From Romboutsia sp. CE17 (GTDB taxonomy: Bacteria > Bacillota > Clostridia > Peptostreptococcales > Peptostreptococcaceae), in contig NZ_CP051144.1 of NCBI RefSeq assembly GCF_012317385.1, positions 558,001 through 622,000 of the forward strand: a stretch of 64,000 nucleotides of DNA, read 5' to 3'. The notes under the pieces were generated by a model, which saw only the letters and a list, made by a program, of their open reading frames with translations, was not told the origin of the DNA and did not search any database. Shown here one piece after another: positions 16,421-25,405 of this stretch. The translations under genes were made by a program, and so were the position numbers. Within the stretch, counting starts at the first letter, position 1, and every line of letters starts with the position of its first letter.

Positions 16421-17734
16421 ATGAAGAATGAAACCCAAAAAGGCAATCCATTAGCCTTATTGCCGCTAGGTGTATTTTTAGTATTATTTATAGGGAGTGG
16501 AGTTATTACAGGTGATTTTTATAAAATGCCAGCTTTAGTTGCATTTATAATAGCTTCTGGTGTGGCTTTACTATTTAATTCAAAAATTAGCTTAGAAGAA
16601 AAAATGCATGTATTTTGTAAGGGTGCAGGAGATCCAGGTATTATATTAATGGTTATTATATTTTTACTTGCAGGTGCATTTTCTGGTGTAGCTAAAGCAA
16701 TGGGCGGTGTAGATTCTACTGTTAATTTAAGTTTATCTATACTTCCGTCAAATTTACTAGTAACAGGTTTATTTGTAATAGGTTGCTTTATATCAGTTTC
16801 AATGGGAACATCAGTAGGTACAATAGCAGCATTAGCACCAATAGGACTTGGTATAGCACAAAAAACATCTATACCGATAGCTTTAATTATGGGAGTAGTT
16901 GTTGGAGGTGCAATGTTTGGAGATAACTTGTCGATGATATCTGATACAACAATTGCAGCGGTTAGAACTCAAGGGTGTGAATTAAAGGATAAATTTAAGG
17001 TTAATTTTTTAATAGTTTTACCTGCTGCTATAGTAACAATAGTATTATTAACAGTAGTAACTTCAGGGTATAGTGTTAATTTAAATGGAAATTATGATTA
17101 TGAGTTAATAAAAGTTGTACCATACTTACTAGTTTTAGTTGGAGCATTATGTGGAGTAAATGTATTTTTATTATTAGGAAGTGGAATTATATTTGCTGGG
17201 ATAGTAGGCTTAGTTACAAACGCATTTGATATATTTGGCCTTATAGAAGCTATATCTGGAGGAATTTCAGGTATGTATGAATTAAGTTTACTAGCGATAG
17301 TTATAGGAGGAGTTGTAGCCCTTATAAAGTTTAATGGTGGTATAGATTACGTACTTTACTTTATAACTAGCAAAATAAATAGCAAAAGAGGTGCTGAATT
17401 TGGTATAGCAGCTTTAGTAAGTGTAATAGATTTATGCACAGCTAATAACACAATCGCGATAGTTGCTGCAGGACCTTTAGCTAAGAATATATCAGATGAA
17501 TATGGTATAGATAAAAGAAAATCAGCAAGTATATTAGATATATTTTCATCTTGCTGGCAAGGATTTATACCTTATGGAGCACAGCTTTTAACAGCTGCAG
17601 GAGTTGCAGGAATATCTCCAGTAGAAATAATACCATATCTATATTATCCTGGATTAATGTTTGTCTGTGGGATACTATCAATTATATTTTCAAATGAAGT
17701 TACAAAAAGAATTAAAAGTAATAAAGTAGCATAA
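16421..17734 (+). CDS. NhaC-family transporter, probable methionine uptake (MetT-like)
   Basis: A 437-residue membrane protein of the Na+/H+ antiporter NhaC / ion transporter superfamily, with about ten hydrophobic segments; typical features are the GGAMFGDNLSMISDTTIAAVR stretch near residue 165 and FSSCWQGFIPYGAQ near residue 375. I choose ATG 16421, seven bases after AGGAGA, over an upstream TTG. NhaC members were predicted as methionine transporters (MetT) from regulon analysis, and here the upstream T-box has an AUG specifier, so methionine import is the best inference. A sodium/proton exchanger or other amino-acid carrier remains possible. Confidence 0.8.
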   Translation: MKNETQKGNPLALLPLGVFLVLFIGSGVITGDFYKMPALVAFIIASGVALLFNSKISLEEKMHVFCKGAGDPGIILMVIIFLLAGAFSGVAKAMGGVDSTVNLSLSILPSNLLVTGLFVIGCFISVSMGTSVGTIAALAPIGLGIAQKTSIPIALIMGVVVGGAMFGDNLSMISDTTIAAVRTQGCELKDKFKVNFLIVLPAAIVTIVLLTVVTSGYSVNLNGNYDYELIKVVPYLLVLVGALCGVNVFLLLGSGIIFAGIVGLVTNAFDIFGLIEAISGGISGMYELSLLAIVIGGVVALIKFNGGIDYVLYFITSKINSKRGAEFGIAALVSVIDLCTANNTIAIVAAGPLAKNISDEYGIDKRKSASILDIFSSCWQGFIPYGAQLLTAAGVAGISPVEIIPYLYYPGLMFVCGILSIIFSNEVTKRIKSNKVA

Positions 17735-17837
17735 TTATATTATATAAAACTATTACTTAAAATGATAACTATAAGTTAAACTATCTTCAAATTAAATATA
17801 TAAGAAACTTCTTTTAGAAGTTTATAAAAATAATAAA

Positions 17838-17873
17838 AAAAGCAGTATATATATTAGTACTGTTTTTTTTTAT
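17838..17873 (+). terminator. Terminator after NhaC-family transporter
   Basis: An imperfect stem between AAAGCAGTA and TACTGTTTT followed by a long T run. It separates the transporter from the chromate transporter pair. Confidence 0.65.
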
Positions 17874-17961
17874 TATAAAAAGATATATAATTGGTATTAT
17901 ATGTTTATTTAATATGCTATTTTTCATTTACATATATAATTACATAAAGGGGGAGATTCTA

Positions 17962-18537
17962 ATAAAACAGAACAATCGTATTTATAATAAGTTATTTTTA
18001 TCTACATTTTACTTAAGCGCTTTTACTTTTGGAGGTGGATATGTAATAGTTCCTCTTATGAAAAATAAGTTTGTAGATGAATTAAAATATTTAGAGGAAG
18101 AAGAAATGCTAAACCTTATAGCTATAGCTCAGTCATCTCCAGGTCCGGTAGCTGTAAATGCATCTATTCTAGTTGGTTACAAGGTAGCAGGTATATTGGG
18201 TGCTATTGTAACAATTTTAGGTACAATTTTGCCACCACTTATAATATTATCTATAGTTTCTTTATTTTATTCTGCATTTAGAGATAATCAAATTATAAAT
18301 GCAGTTTTGAAGGGGATGCAATCTGGTGTAGCAGCAGTTATTTGTGATGTTGTTATTAATCTAGGAAAAAACGTAGTAGATGAAAAAGAATTTACATCAA
18401 TTATTGTTATGATAGGAGCTTTTATTGCAACGTATTTCTTTGAAGTTAATGTTGTATATATAATAATCATCTGTGGAGTAATAGGTGGAGCTAGGGTTTA
18501 TTTAAAATGTAAGGATAGTGAGGGAGATATAAAGTAA
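17962..18537 (+). CDS. Chromate transporter family protein, first half (ChrA-N type)
   Basis: A membrane protein of about 191 residues from the short-chain CHR family, which works as a pair of homologous halves. The family motif SAFTFGGGYVIVPLMKNKF is near residue 20 and the second signature AQSSPGPVAVNASILVGYK follows near residue 55. Start choice is odd: the only strong ribosome binding site, AAGGGGGAG at 17947-17955, is followed six bases later by ATA at 17962, which gives the expected N-terminus. An upstream in-frame ATG at 17914 has no such site and adds 16 residues unlike the family. The next half overlaps by TAATG. Chromate is the named substrate of the family, but the natural anion is unknown. 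Confidence 0.82.
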   Translation: MKQNNRIYNKLFLSTFYLSAFTFGGGYVIVPLMKNKFVDELKYLEEEEMLNLIAIAQSSPGPVAVNASILVGYKVAGILGAIVTILGTILPPLIILSIVSLFYSAFRDNQIINAVLKGMQSGVAAVICDVVINLGKNVVDEKEFTSIIVMIGAFIATYFFEVNVVYIIIICGVIGGARVYLKCKDSEGDIK

Positions 18538-19100
18538 TGATTTATTTGAAATTATTTTTTAGTTTTTTTCAGATTGGGTTATTTAGTATTGGCGGAGGAT
18601 TAGCATCTTTACCCTTTATCCAAGATCAAGTTGTAGAAATAAACAAATGGCTTACATTAACTGAATTTACTGATTTAATAACAATTTCACAGATGACCCC
18701 AGGACCTATAGCTATAAATGCAGCTACTTTTGTAGGAACTAGAATTGGAGGTTTTTATGGAGCTATAGTTTCAACTCTTGGATGTATATTTCCATCTTGT
18801 ATAATTGTATCAGTTTTAGGATGGATATATTTTAAGTATAAAAATTTAAAGGTAATACAAGGTGTTTTAAGCGGTTTAAGACCGGCAGTAGTTTCTCTTA
18901 TTGCATCAGCCGGAGTTTCAATAATTATTCTTTCTTTTTGGGGAAATTCTGGATTTTCATTAAATATAAGGGATATTGATTTTATTTCAATAATTTTATT
19001 TTCAGTATCATTATACATTCTTAGAAAATATAAACTAAATCCTACATATGTTATGTTAGGATCTGGAGTCATTGGTGGTATCGCTTATTTATTTTTATAA
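18537..19100 (+). CDS. Chromate transporter family protein, second half
   Basis: The 187-residue partner of the preceding gene, with the equivalent motifs IGLFSIGGGLASLPFIQDQV near the start and ISQMTPGPIAINAATFVGTR. It shares one base with the stop of the first half (TAATG), so translation is coupled and the two halves should be made in equal amounts and form a heterodimer. A perfect palindromic terminator follows. Confidence 0.88.
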   Translation: MIYLKLFFSFFQIGLFSIGGGLASLPFIQDQVVEINKWLTLTEFTDLITISQMTPGPIAINAATFVGTRIGGFYGAIVSTLGCIFPSCIIVSVLGWIYFKYKNLKVIQGVLSGLRPAVVSLIASAGVSIIILSFWGNSGFSLNIRDIDFISIILFSVSLYILRKYKLNPTYVMLGSGVIGGIAYLFL

Positions 19101-19140
19101 AATTATAAAATTTTGTTTATTGATTGATAAATATTGGAAT

Positions 19141-19178
19141 AAATAAAAAGATGAGCTAAGTAGCTCATCTTTTTATTT
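19141..19178. terminator. Bidirectional terminator, chromate genes and tRNA-Leu
   Basis: A perfect 18-bp inverted repeat (19141-19158 with 19161-19178), only two bases between the arms, A-rich on one side and T-rich on the other. It ends both the chromate operon and the convergent tRNA transcript. Confidence 0.85.
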
Positions 19179-19183
19179 ATTAT

Positions 19184-19269
19184 TGGTGCCGGATATGGGA
19201 CTTGAACCCATACGGTATTGCTACCAACGGATTTTGAGTCCGTCGCGTCTGCCATTCCACCAATCCGGC
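19184..19269 (-). tRNA. tRNA-Leu, anticodon CAA
   Basis: The minus strand folds as a long-variable-arm tRNA: acceptor GCCGGAT (19263-19269) pairs with ATCCGGC (19188-19194), discriminator A and an encoded CCA end follow. The anticodon stem-loop is ACGGA-CTCAAAA-TCCGT, giving anticodon CAA (19234-19236), which reads UUG. The T-arm contains GGGTTCAAGTCCC. The 86-nt length fits a class II leucine tRNA. Confidence 0.96.
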
Positions 19270-19445
19270 GTATAAAACTAAGAAATATCAAATTTATATA
19301 TAAATTATAGCAATAAAGTTTGACAGTTGCAACATATTTAATCTTAATATACATTAAATCTTATGGTATTATTAAATAATAGCATAATTGTTTATAATAA
19401 CAATAATAAAAAGCTAAAATACATAGAAATTTAGGAGTGATAACT

Positions 19446-22100
19446 TTGGATAAAAGATTGATTATAATAGATGGAAACTCAATTATAAATAGAGCTTTCT
19501 ACGCACTGCCAGAAATGAGTAGTAAGGATGGATTAAAAACAAATGCAATTTATGGTTTTACAACAATGCTATTTAAAATAATAGATACATATAAACCAAC
19601 TCATATAAGTGTAGCTTTTGATAGAAAGGCACCTACATTTAGACATTTAGAGTATAAAGAATATAAAGCTGGAAGAAAAAAGATGCCAGACGAACTAAGA
19701 GAACAGTTTGAGCCATTAAAAGAACTTCTAGATAAGTTTAATATACATAGATTAGAACTAGATGGTTATGAAGCTGATGATATAATAGGAACAGTTTCAA
19801 AGCTAGGTGAAGAGAATGATTATAAGGTTTACATAGTAACAGGAGATAAGGATGCTATTCAGCTTGCTTCTGATAAAACAACAACTTTAATAACTAAAAA
19901 GGGTGTTGGAGAAGTTGAAGAATATAATTTTGATTCAGTAATGGAAAGATACGAAATGACTCCTACTCAATTTATAGATTTAAAAGGTCTTATGGGAGAT
20001 AAGTCAGATAATATACCAGGCGTACCAGGTATAGGAGAAAAAACTGGAATCAAACTTATAAAAGAATTTTCAAGCATAGAAAATTTAGTTGAACATACTG
20101 AAGAACTAAAAGGTAGTGTTAAGAAAAAAATAGAAGAACATAAAGACTTAGCTATAATGAGTAAAAGATTAGCTACTATAATGAGAGATGTTCCAATAGA
20201 AGTTAAATTAGAAGAACTTGAATATGGTGATTATGATAAAGAGGCTGTAGTAGAAGAATTTAAAAAGTTTGGATTCACAAGCCTTATATCAAGACTTTTA
20301 GATTTAAATGGAGGTAGTGAAGTATCTCAAGAAAATGAATCTGTGAATATAAATGTAAAACCACTTGAAGATGTACAAGCTTTAATAAAGGAAATAAACG
20401 ATAAAAAATCAATAATAATGAAAACAGTAAGTAAAGTAGGTAATATACTTGAAAAAAATATACTATATGTATTCATAAGTATTGATGGTGAAAACATATA
20501 TTACATAAAAGAAGGACAAATAGAAGAGTTTAGGGAAATTTTCTCAAGCAATGAGATTAAGAAGTTTGGATATAATTTAAAGGATGATTATATAGCTCTT
20601 AGGTCTTATGATATAGATCTTGAGAATATGTACTTTGATATAACAATTGCCGAATACCTAATAGATTCAGCATCATCAACTTCTTATGAATGTAGCGCTA
20701 TTGCGATGAAATACCTAACTAGAAAAATGAAATCTAAGGAAGACTTATTAGGCAAAGGAGCTAAGGCTAAGAAGTTTGAAGATATAGAAATAAACGAGTT
20801 ATCAGAATATATAGGACAGATAATAAATGTCGTAAAATGGTCTTCAGAGATAATGGAAAAGTATTTAAGTGAAAGTGATATGGATAGTTTATTCCATGAG
20901 GTAGAAATGCCGCTAGTTGAAGTTTTGGGAGAAATGGAATATGTAGGTATAGAAGTAGATAAATCTATGCTTAATGAATTAGGGGCTCAATTTAAAGAAA
21001 TTATAAGTAAATTAGAAGCAGAGATTTATGAAATGGCTGGAGAATCATTTAATATAAATTCTCCAAAACAATTAGGAGTGATTTTATTTGAAAAGTTAGA
21101 ACTACCTGTAATAAAGAAAACAAAAACAGGTTATTCAACTAATGCTGAAGTTTTAGAAAAATTAAGAGATAAACATGAAATAATAGATAAAATTACAGAG
21201 TATAGACAAATTGTAAAATTAAATTCAACTTATGTTGAAGGGCTTCTAGGAATAATAAATCCTATAAGTAATAGAATACATTCATCATTTAACCAAACTA
21301 TAACTACAACAGGTAGAATTTCATCAACAGAACCGAATCTTCAAAATATACCGGTAAAAATGGAGATGGGAAGAAATATAAGAAAAGTATTTATAGCAGG
21401 AAAAGACCATAAGCTAGTTGATGCCGATTATTCACAAGTAGAATTAAGAGTACTTGCAAATATGAGTGGAGATCCTAATATGATAGATGCCTTTAAACAC
21501 GGAGAAGATATACACTCTAAAACTGCATCTCAAATTTTTGATGTAGATATAAATGAAGTAACATCTAGACAAAGAAGTGAAGCAAAGGCTATAAATTTTG
21601 GTATAGTTTATGGTAAAAGTGATTTTGGTCTATCTGAAGATTTACATATACCTGTAAAACAAGCTAAAGAATATATAAATAGTTATTTTGAAAAATATAG
21701 TAAAATAAAAGAGTTTATGGATAATACTATAGAGGATGCTACACAAAATGGATACATAACAACATTATTAAATAGAAGAAGGTATATACCTGAGCTAAAA
21801 TCAAGTAACTTTATGCTAAGAAATGCAGGAAAAAGGGCTGCTATGAATGCACCTATACAAGGTAGTGCAGCAGATATAATAAAAATAGCTATGGTAAACG
21901 TATATAAAAAATTAGAAGAAAAAAATCTTAAGTCAAAGCTTATATTACAAGTACACGATGAACTTATAGTAGAAGCGTATGATGATGAATTAGAAATAGT
22001 TGAAAAAATAGTAAAAGAAGAAATGGAAAATGCATTTAGTATGGATGTTCATTTAGATGTAGACCTTAACATAGGGTACTCTTGGTATGAAACAAAGTAG
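19446..22100 (+). CDS. polA: DNA polymerase I
   Basis: About 884 residues, starting at TTG 19446, eight bases after AGGAG; a GTG at 19437 overlaps that site. The 5'-3' nuclease domain covers residues about 1-285 (GDKDAIQLAS, GLMGDKSDNIPGVPGIGEKT). The 3'-5' exonuclease-like domain (about 300-460) lacks the acidic DxE start, so proofreading is probably absent. The polymerase domain has DYSQVELRVLANMSGDP, RSEAKAINFGIVYGKS and QVHDELIVEA. It fills gaps and removes RNA primers. coaE follows eight bases later; the group polA-coaE-transglycosylase looks like one operon. Confidence 0.97.
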   Translation: MDKRLIIIDGNSIINRAFYALPEMSSKDGLKTNAIYGFTTMLFKIIDTYKPTHISVAFDRKAPTFRHLEYKEYKAGRKKMPDELREQFEPLKELLDKFNIHRLELDGYEADDIIGTVSKLGEENDYKVYIVTGDKDAIQLASDKTTTLITKKGVGEVEEYNFDSVMERYEMTPTQFIDLKGLMGDKSDNIPGVPGIGEKTGIKLIKEFSSIENLVEHTEELKGSVKKKIEEHKDLAIMSKRLATIMRDVPIEVKLEELEYGDYDKEAVVEEFKKFGFTSLISRLLDLNGGSEVSQENESVNINVKPLEDVQALIKEINDKKSIIMKTVSKVGNILEKNILYVFISIDGENIYYIKEGQIEEFREIFSSNEIKKFGYNLKDDYIALRSYDIDLENMYFDITIAEYLIDSASSTSYECSAIAMKYLTRKMKSKEDLLGKGAKAKKFEDIEINELSEYIGQIINVVKWSSEIMEKYLSESDMDSLFHEVEMPLVEVLGEMEYVGIEVDKSMLNELGAQFKEIISKLEAEIYEMAGESFNINSPKQLGVILFEKLELPVIKKTKTGYSTNAEVLEKLRDKHEIIDKITEYRQIVKLNSTYVEGLLGIINPISNRIHSSFNQTITTTGRISSTEPNLQNIPVKMEMGRNIRKVFIAGKDHKLVDADYSQVELRVLANMSGDPNMIDAFKHGEDIHSKTASQIFDVDINEVTSRQRSEAKAINFGIVYGKSDFGLSEDLHIPVKQAKEYINSYFEKYSKIKEFMDNTIEDATQNGYITTLLNRRRYIPELKSSNFMLRNAGKRAAMNAPIQGSAADIIKIAMVNVYKKLEEKNLKSKLILQVHDELIVEAYDDELEIVEKIVKEEMENAFSMDVHLDVDLNIGYSWYETK

Positions 22101-22108
22101 GTGAGTAG

Positions 22109-22714
22109 ATGTTAGTGTTAGGGTTAACTGGAAATATAGGCTGTGGAAAAAGCAGCCTATCCAGAATTTTTAATAATGATTTTAATATAGATATAATAGA
22201 TGCTGATATTATATCTAGAAATATATTTGAAGATATTGATTTGTTAGAAAATGTTTTTAAAACATTTGGACCAAAAATAAAAAATAAAGATGGAAGTCTA
22301 AATCGCAAGGCTTTAGGAAATATTGTTTTTAATGATGATAATGAACTTATAAAGCTTAATAATCTAACTCATCCTAGGATAAAAGATCAAATAATAAATA
22401 AGATTGAGTTAGTTAGAAAATCAGGAAAAAAGATAGTGGTTATAGATGCAGCCCTTTTAATAGAAGGGAGCTACTTGGATATTTTAGATAAGCTTTTAGT
22501 TGTTTATTGTGATAAAGATATACAAATACAGAGAATAATAGAAAGAGATTCTTGTAGCAAAGAAGAAGCCTTAAGTAGAATAAATTCTCAGATGAACCAA
22601 GAAGAGAAAATAAGTTATGGAGACTATATAATAGATAACTCTGGAACTTATTATGAACTAAAAAAAAGAGCCTATGAGTTTATAGACTATGTAAAGGAGA
22701 AGTGGTGTGAGTAA
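22109..22714 (+). CDS. coaE: Dephospho-CoA kinase
   Basis: A 201-residue kinase for the last step of coenzyme A synthesis. The P-loop LGLTGNIGCGKSS is at the N-terminus, followed by DIIDADIISRNI for the substrate site and THPRIKDQI near residue 90; the DAALLIEG segment is also typical. It follows polA after eight bases with GGTGAG as ribosome binding site. Its 3' end overlaps the next gene by eight bases. Confidence 0.96.
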   Translation: MLVLGLTGNIGCGKSSLSRIFNNDFNIDIIDADIISRNIFEDIDLLENVFKTFGPKIKNKDGSLNRKALGNIVFNDDNELIKLNNLTHPRIKDQIINKIELVRKSGKKIVVIDAALLIEGSYLDILDKLLVVYCDKDIQIQRIIERDSCSKEEALSRINSQMNQEEKISYGDYIIDNSGTYYELKKRAYEFIDYVKEKWCE

Positions 22715-23318
22715 AAAAATATTAATTTTTATATCTATTTTATTAATTCTATTTTCAATACTTTTTGTTGAAAGTAAGGGTATTAAAAAATTAATATATC
22801 CTAAAAAATACTCTTTCTATGTAGAAAAATATTCTAATGAATATGACATAGATGAAAACTTAGTTTATAGTGTTATGAAGGCTGAGAGTAAATTTGAAAA
22901 AGATGTAGTGTCTCAGAAAGGTGCAAAAGGCTTAATGCAAATAAGTGATATTACTAGAAATTGGGCAATTGAAGAATTAGATTTAGGAAATATAGATATC
23001 TTTGATCCAGAAACTAATATAAAAATAGGTTGCTGGTATTTAAATAAACTATATAAACAGTTTGGAGATTTAGATTTAGTAATAGCAGCTTATAATGGTG
23101 GATCTGGAAATGTAAGACAATGGCTTAATAATGATGATTATAGTGAGAATGGAAGGTTGTTAAATATACCTTTCCCGGAAACTTCAAACTATGTAGTTAA
23201 AGTAAAAAAATATTATGAAAAGTACAATATGTTATATAATGAGGATGGTAAGACTAATGAAGATAAAAAAACTTCTAGCTATAGTTCTAGCAATGTCTAT
23301 GATTTTAGTTGGATGTAG
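22707..23318 (+). CDS. Lytic transglycosylase (SLT domain)
   Basis: A 203-residue murein-cleaving enzyme starting with GTG after AAGGAGAAG. It has an N-terminal membrane segment (residues about 4-21) and a C-terminal SLT domain: catalytic glutamate in VMKAESKFEKDV, then GAKGLMQI and the AAYNGGSGNVRQWL motif. It should act at the outer face of the membrane on the glycan strands. The serine-rich C-terminal tail overlaps the start of the next gene by 62 bases, and the overlap may indicate that the tail is not functional. Confidence 0.92.
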   Translation: MSKKILIFISILLILFSILFVESKGIKKLIYPKKYSFYVEKYSNEYDIDENLVYSVMKAESKFEKDVVSQKGAKGLMQISDITRNWAIEELDLGNIDIFDPETNIKIGCWYLNKLYKQFGDLDLVIAAYNGGSGNVRQWLNNDDYSENGRLLNIPFPETSNYVVKVKKYYEKYNMLYNEDGKTNEDKKTSSYSSSNVYDFSWM

Positions 23319-24948
23319 TTCAGAAAAATCAGAAACTACTAAAGATAAAGAAGAAAATAAGAGTGGTGTTAACTCTGAATACATAAATTTAACTATGGTA
23401 AAACCAACAACTATAAATCCAGTTTTAAATAAAGATAAGTCAGTAGGTTATATAATGAATTTAATCTATGATGGATTGTTTACAATAGATCAAAATTATA
23501 ATGTGGTACCGCAGTTAGTTAAAGAATATTCTATGTCATCAGATGGTAAGAATATGACTATAAAATTAAAGGATGCTAATTGGCATAATGGTAATGCAAT
23601 AACATCGAATGATATTAAATTTACTATAGATTTAATTCAAGATAATACAGATAGTCCATATAATATATTCACTAAAAATATATCATCTGTAAGCATTATA
23701 AATAATAAAGAATTTACCATAAACTTTAAAGAAGCATATGCTTTTTCAAAAGATACACTAATATTCCCGATAGTGTCACAAAGTCAATTAAGTGGAAAAT
23801 CATCGACTGAAATTTTAGAGAATAGTAAAAATTTAATTGGAAATGGTCCTTACAAAATTGAAAAAATGAAAGATAGAGAGGGAATGACACTAGTTGTAAA
23901 TGAAGATTATTATGAGGAACTTCCTGAAACTATGAAAAATATAAAAGTAGGTATAGTTCCGAATGAAGAAGATCAAGTATCGATGGTGATGGCATTAGAA
24001 AGTGATATAGCAAGTATTTCATTAGGTGATTTGAGTAAATTTTATGAAGATGAATTTAATATAACTAACTATGAAGGAAGAGACTATGAATCAATAATAT
24101 TCAATTATGATAATGAATATTTAAAAGATGAAAACTTTAGAAAAGCAATAGCTCATGCAATAGATAGAAAGTTAATTAAAGAAGAAGCTTATATAGGAAA
24201 TGCTAGATTAGTTAACTTTCCTTTAAATACTAAGTCTAAATATTATGATAGCGATCTTGAAGCTTTATCTTATGATAAGGAAAAAGCAGAATCTTATTTA
24301 AATATGATAAACCTTGAAAACAGAGATGCACAGGAAGATATAGATGAAAGTAATGAGTTTAATATACAAGAAAATCAAGCAGAAAGCTCTGAAGATAGTA
24401 AAGATACAGATATTACAAATAAAGATTCAGAAACTAAAAATACTAAAAAGGAATTAGCATTAAATGAAATAAAAGATCTAATAAATAAAATTAATTTAAA
24501 AATAATAGTAAATAAAAATAATGAAGAGAGAGTAAAAGCGGCTAATATAGTAAGTGAAAATTTAAATGCAATTGGAATTAAGTCAACCATTGAGGCACTT
24601 GAAGATGATGATATGTCTAAAGCATTAAGTAATAAACAATATGATTTAGCATTTGTAGGATGGGAATTATCAAGTGTACCAGATGCAAGGGATATAATAA
24701 AAGCAAGTGGATATTCTGATGCTAAACTAACTGGATATATGGACTCGATAGCCGTTGCAACATCTGATAGTCAAATATCTGCAATTTATTCTAATATGCA
24801 AAAGTATATTAGAGATAAAGTTGCATTTATAAGTTTGGTAATAAGAGATGAGTATATAGTTAAGAATATAAGGCTAGAAGGTAATAGCGAACCAAATGAC
24901 TTTGATGTATACGAAGGTATATCTAACTTAACAATAAAAAGTAAATAA
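23257..24948 (+). CDS. Peptide/solute-binding lipoprotein (OppA/SBP5 family)
   Basis: A 563-residue family-5 extracellular binding protein. I start at ATG 23257, which gives MKIKKLLAIVLAMSMILVGC with Cys20 in the lipobox; upstream ATGs would bury that signal. The SBP5 region runs from residue about 40 to the end. Between about residues 355 and 402 there is a low-complexity, Asp/Glu/Ser/Thr/Asn-rich insert that splits the second lobe. No permease or ATPase genes are nearby, so it must work with a transporter elsewhere or serve as a sensor. It overlaps the transglycosylase gene. Confidence 0.88.
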   Translation: MKIKKLLAIVLAMSMILVGCSSEKSETTKDKEENKSGVNSEYINLTMVKPTTINPVLNKDKSVGYIMNLIYDGLFTIDQNYNVVPQLVKEYSMSSDGKNMTIKLKDANWHNGNAITSNDIKFTIDLIQDNTDSPYNIFTKNISSVSIINNKEFTINFKEAYAFSKDTLIFPIVSQSQLSGKSSTEILENSKNLIGNGPYKIEKMKDREGMTLVVNEDYYEELPETMKNIKVGIVPNEEDQVSMVMALESDIASISLGDLSKFYEDEFNITNYEGRDYESIIFNYDNEYLKDENFRKAIAHAIDRKLIKEEAYIGNARLVNFPLNTKSKYYDSDLEALSYDKEKAESYLNMINLENRDAQEDIDESNEFNIQENQAESSEDSKDTDITNKDSETKNTKKELALNEIKDLINKINLKIIVNKNNEERVKAANIVSENLNAIGIKSTIEALEDDDMSKALSNKQYDLAFVGWELSSVPDARDIIKASGYSDAKLTGYMDSIAVATSDSQISAIYSNMQKYIRDKVAFISLVIRDEYIVKNIRLEGNSEPNDFDVYEGISNLTIKSK

Positions 24949-24967
24949 ATTTATAATTTCATTTTAC

Positions 24968-25000
24968 TATACCTATTGGGGGTATAATTATGATATAATA
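24968..25000 (+). promoter_or_regulatory. CsoR-like copper operator and extended -10 promoter
   Basis: TATACC-TATTG-GGGGTATA at 24968-24986 is a near-perfect inverted repeat like the GC-core operators of the CsoR copper repressor. TGATATAAT at 24991-24999 is an extended -10. The operator covers the -35 region, as expected for repression of the copper chaperone gene that follows. Confidence 0.65.
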
Positions 25001-25030
25001 CCTACATAGTGTATATATGGAGGTGAAATT

Positions 25031-25243
25031 ATGAAGAAAAAACTATTAGTTGAAGGAATGAGTTGTGGTCACTGCGTAAATCATCTAAAAACAGCTCTAA
25101 CAGAGGATATTGAAGGTGTAGAAGTTTTAGAAGTTAGACTTGATGAAAAATATGCAATAGTAGAAATTCAAGATAATGTAACTGATGCAGATATCAAAGC
25201 TGTAATAGATGATTTAGGATATGAGCTAAAAGGAATTGAATAA
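25031..25243 (+). CDS. copZ: CopZ-like copper chaperone, HMA domain
   Basis: A 70-residue single heavy-metal-associated domain. The metal-binding loop GMSCGHC is at residues 9-15, with the rest of the ferredoxin-like fold (VLEVRLDEKYAIVEI, VIDDLGYEL). It carries Cu(I) in the cytoplasm, normally to a CopA exporter. A GGAGGTG site precedes the ATG. The CsoR-like operator upstream supports copper control, but neither csoR nor copA is in the window. A strong terminator follows, so it is monocistronic. Confidence 0.88.
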   Translation: MKKKLLVEGMSCGHCVNHLKTALTEDIEGVEVLEVRLDEKYAIVEIQDNVTDADIKAVIDDLGYELKGIE

Positions 25244-25265
25244 AGAATAACATTATTTTGTACAT

Positions 25266-25304
25266 AAAAAGGTATTGCTGGGAAATGATGCAATACCTTT
25301 TTAT
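25266..25304 (+). terminator. Terminator after copZ
   Basis: A perfect 13-bp stem (25266-25278 with 25290-25302) ending in T residues. Confidence 0.85.
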
Positions 25305-25350
25305 ATTTAATAAACTTAATATATTTTTAGAAAAATAAATAACTTAAATA

Positions 25351-25405
25351 AATAGAAATAGAAGAAGATGAGATTTAAATTATCTCATCTTCTTCTATTT
25401 CTATT
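25351..25405. repeat. 24-bp perfect palindrome with stop codon in the loop
   Basis: The arms 25351-25374 and 25382-25405 are exact inverse complements, separated by seven bases. The TAA of the minus-strand 53-residue ORF lies inside that loop and its last eight codons form one arm. Likely a terminator for that gene or a bidirectional one, though T runs are short. Confidence 0.8.

Noticed and set aside
19103-19354. An 83-codon minus-strand ORF over the tRNA
   Set aside because: Its middle (GGMADATDSKSVGSNTVWVQ) is the familiar false translation of tRNA-Leu; the tRNA is certain.
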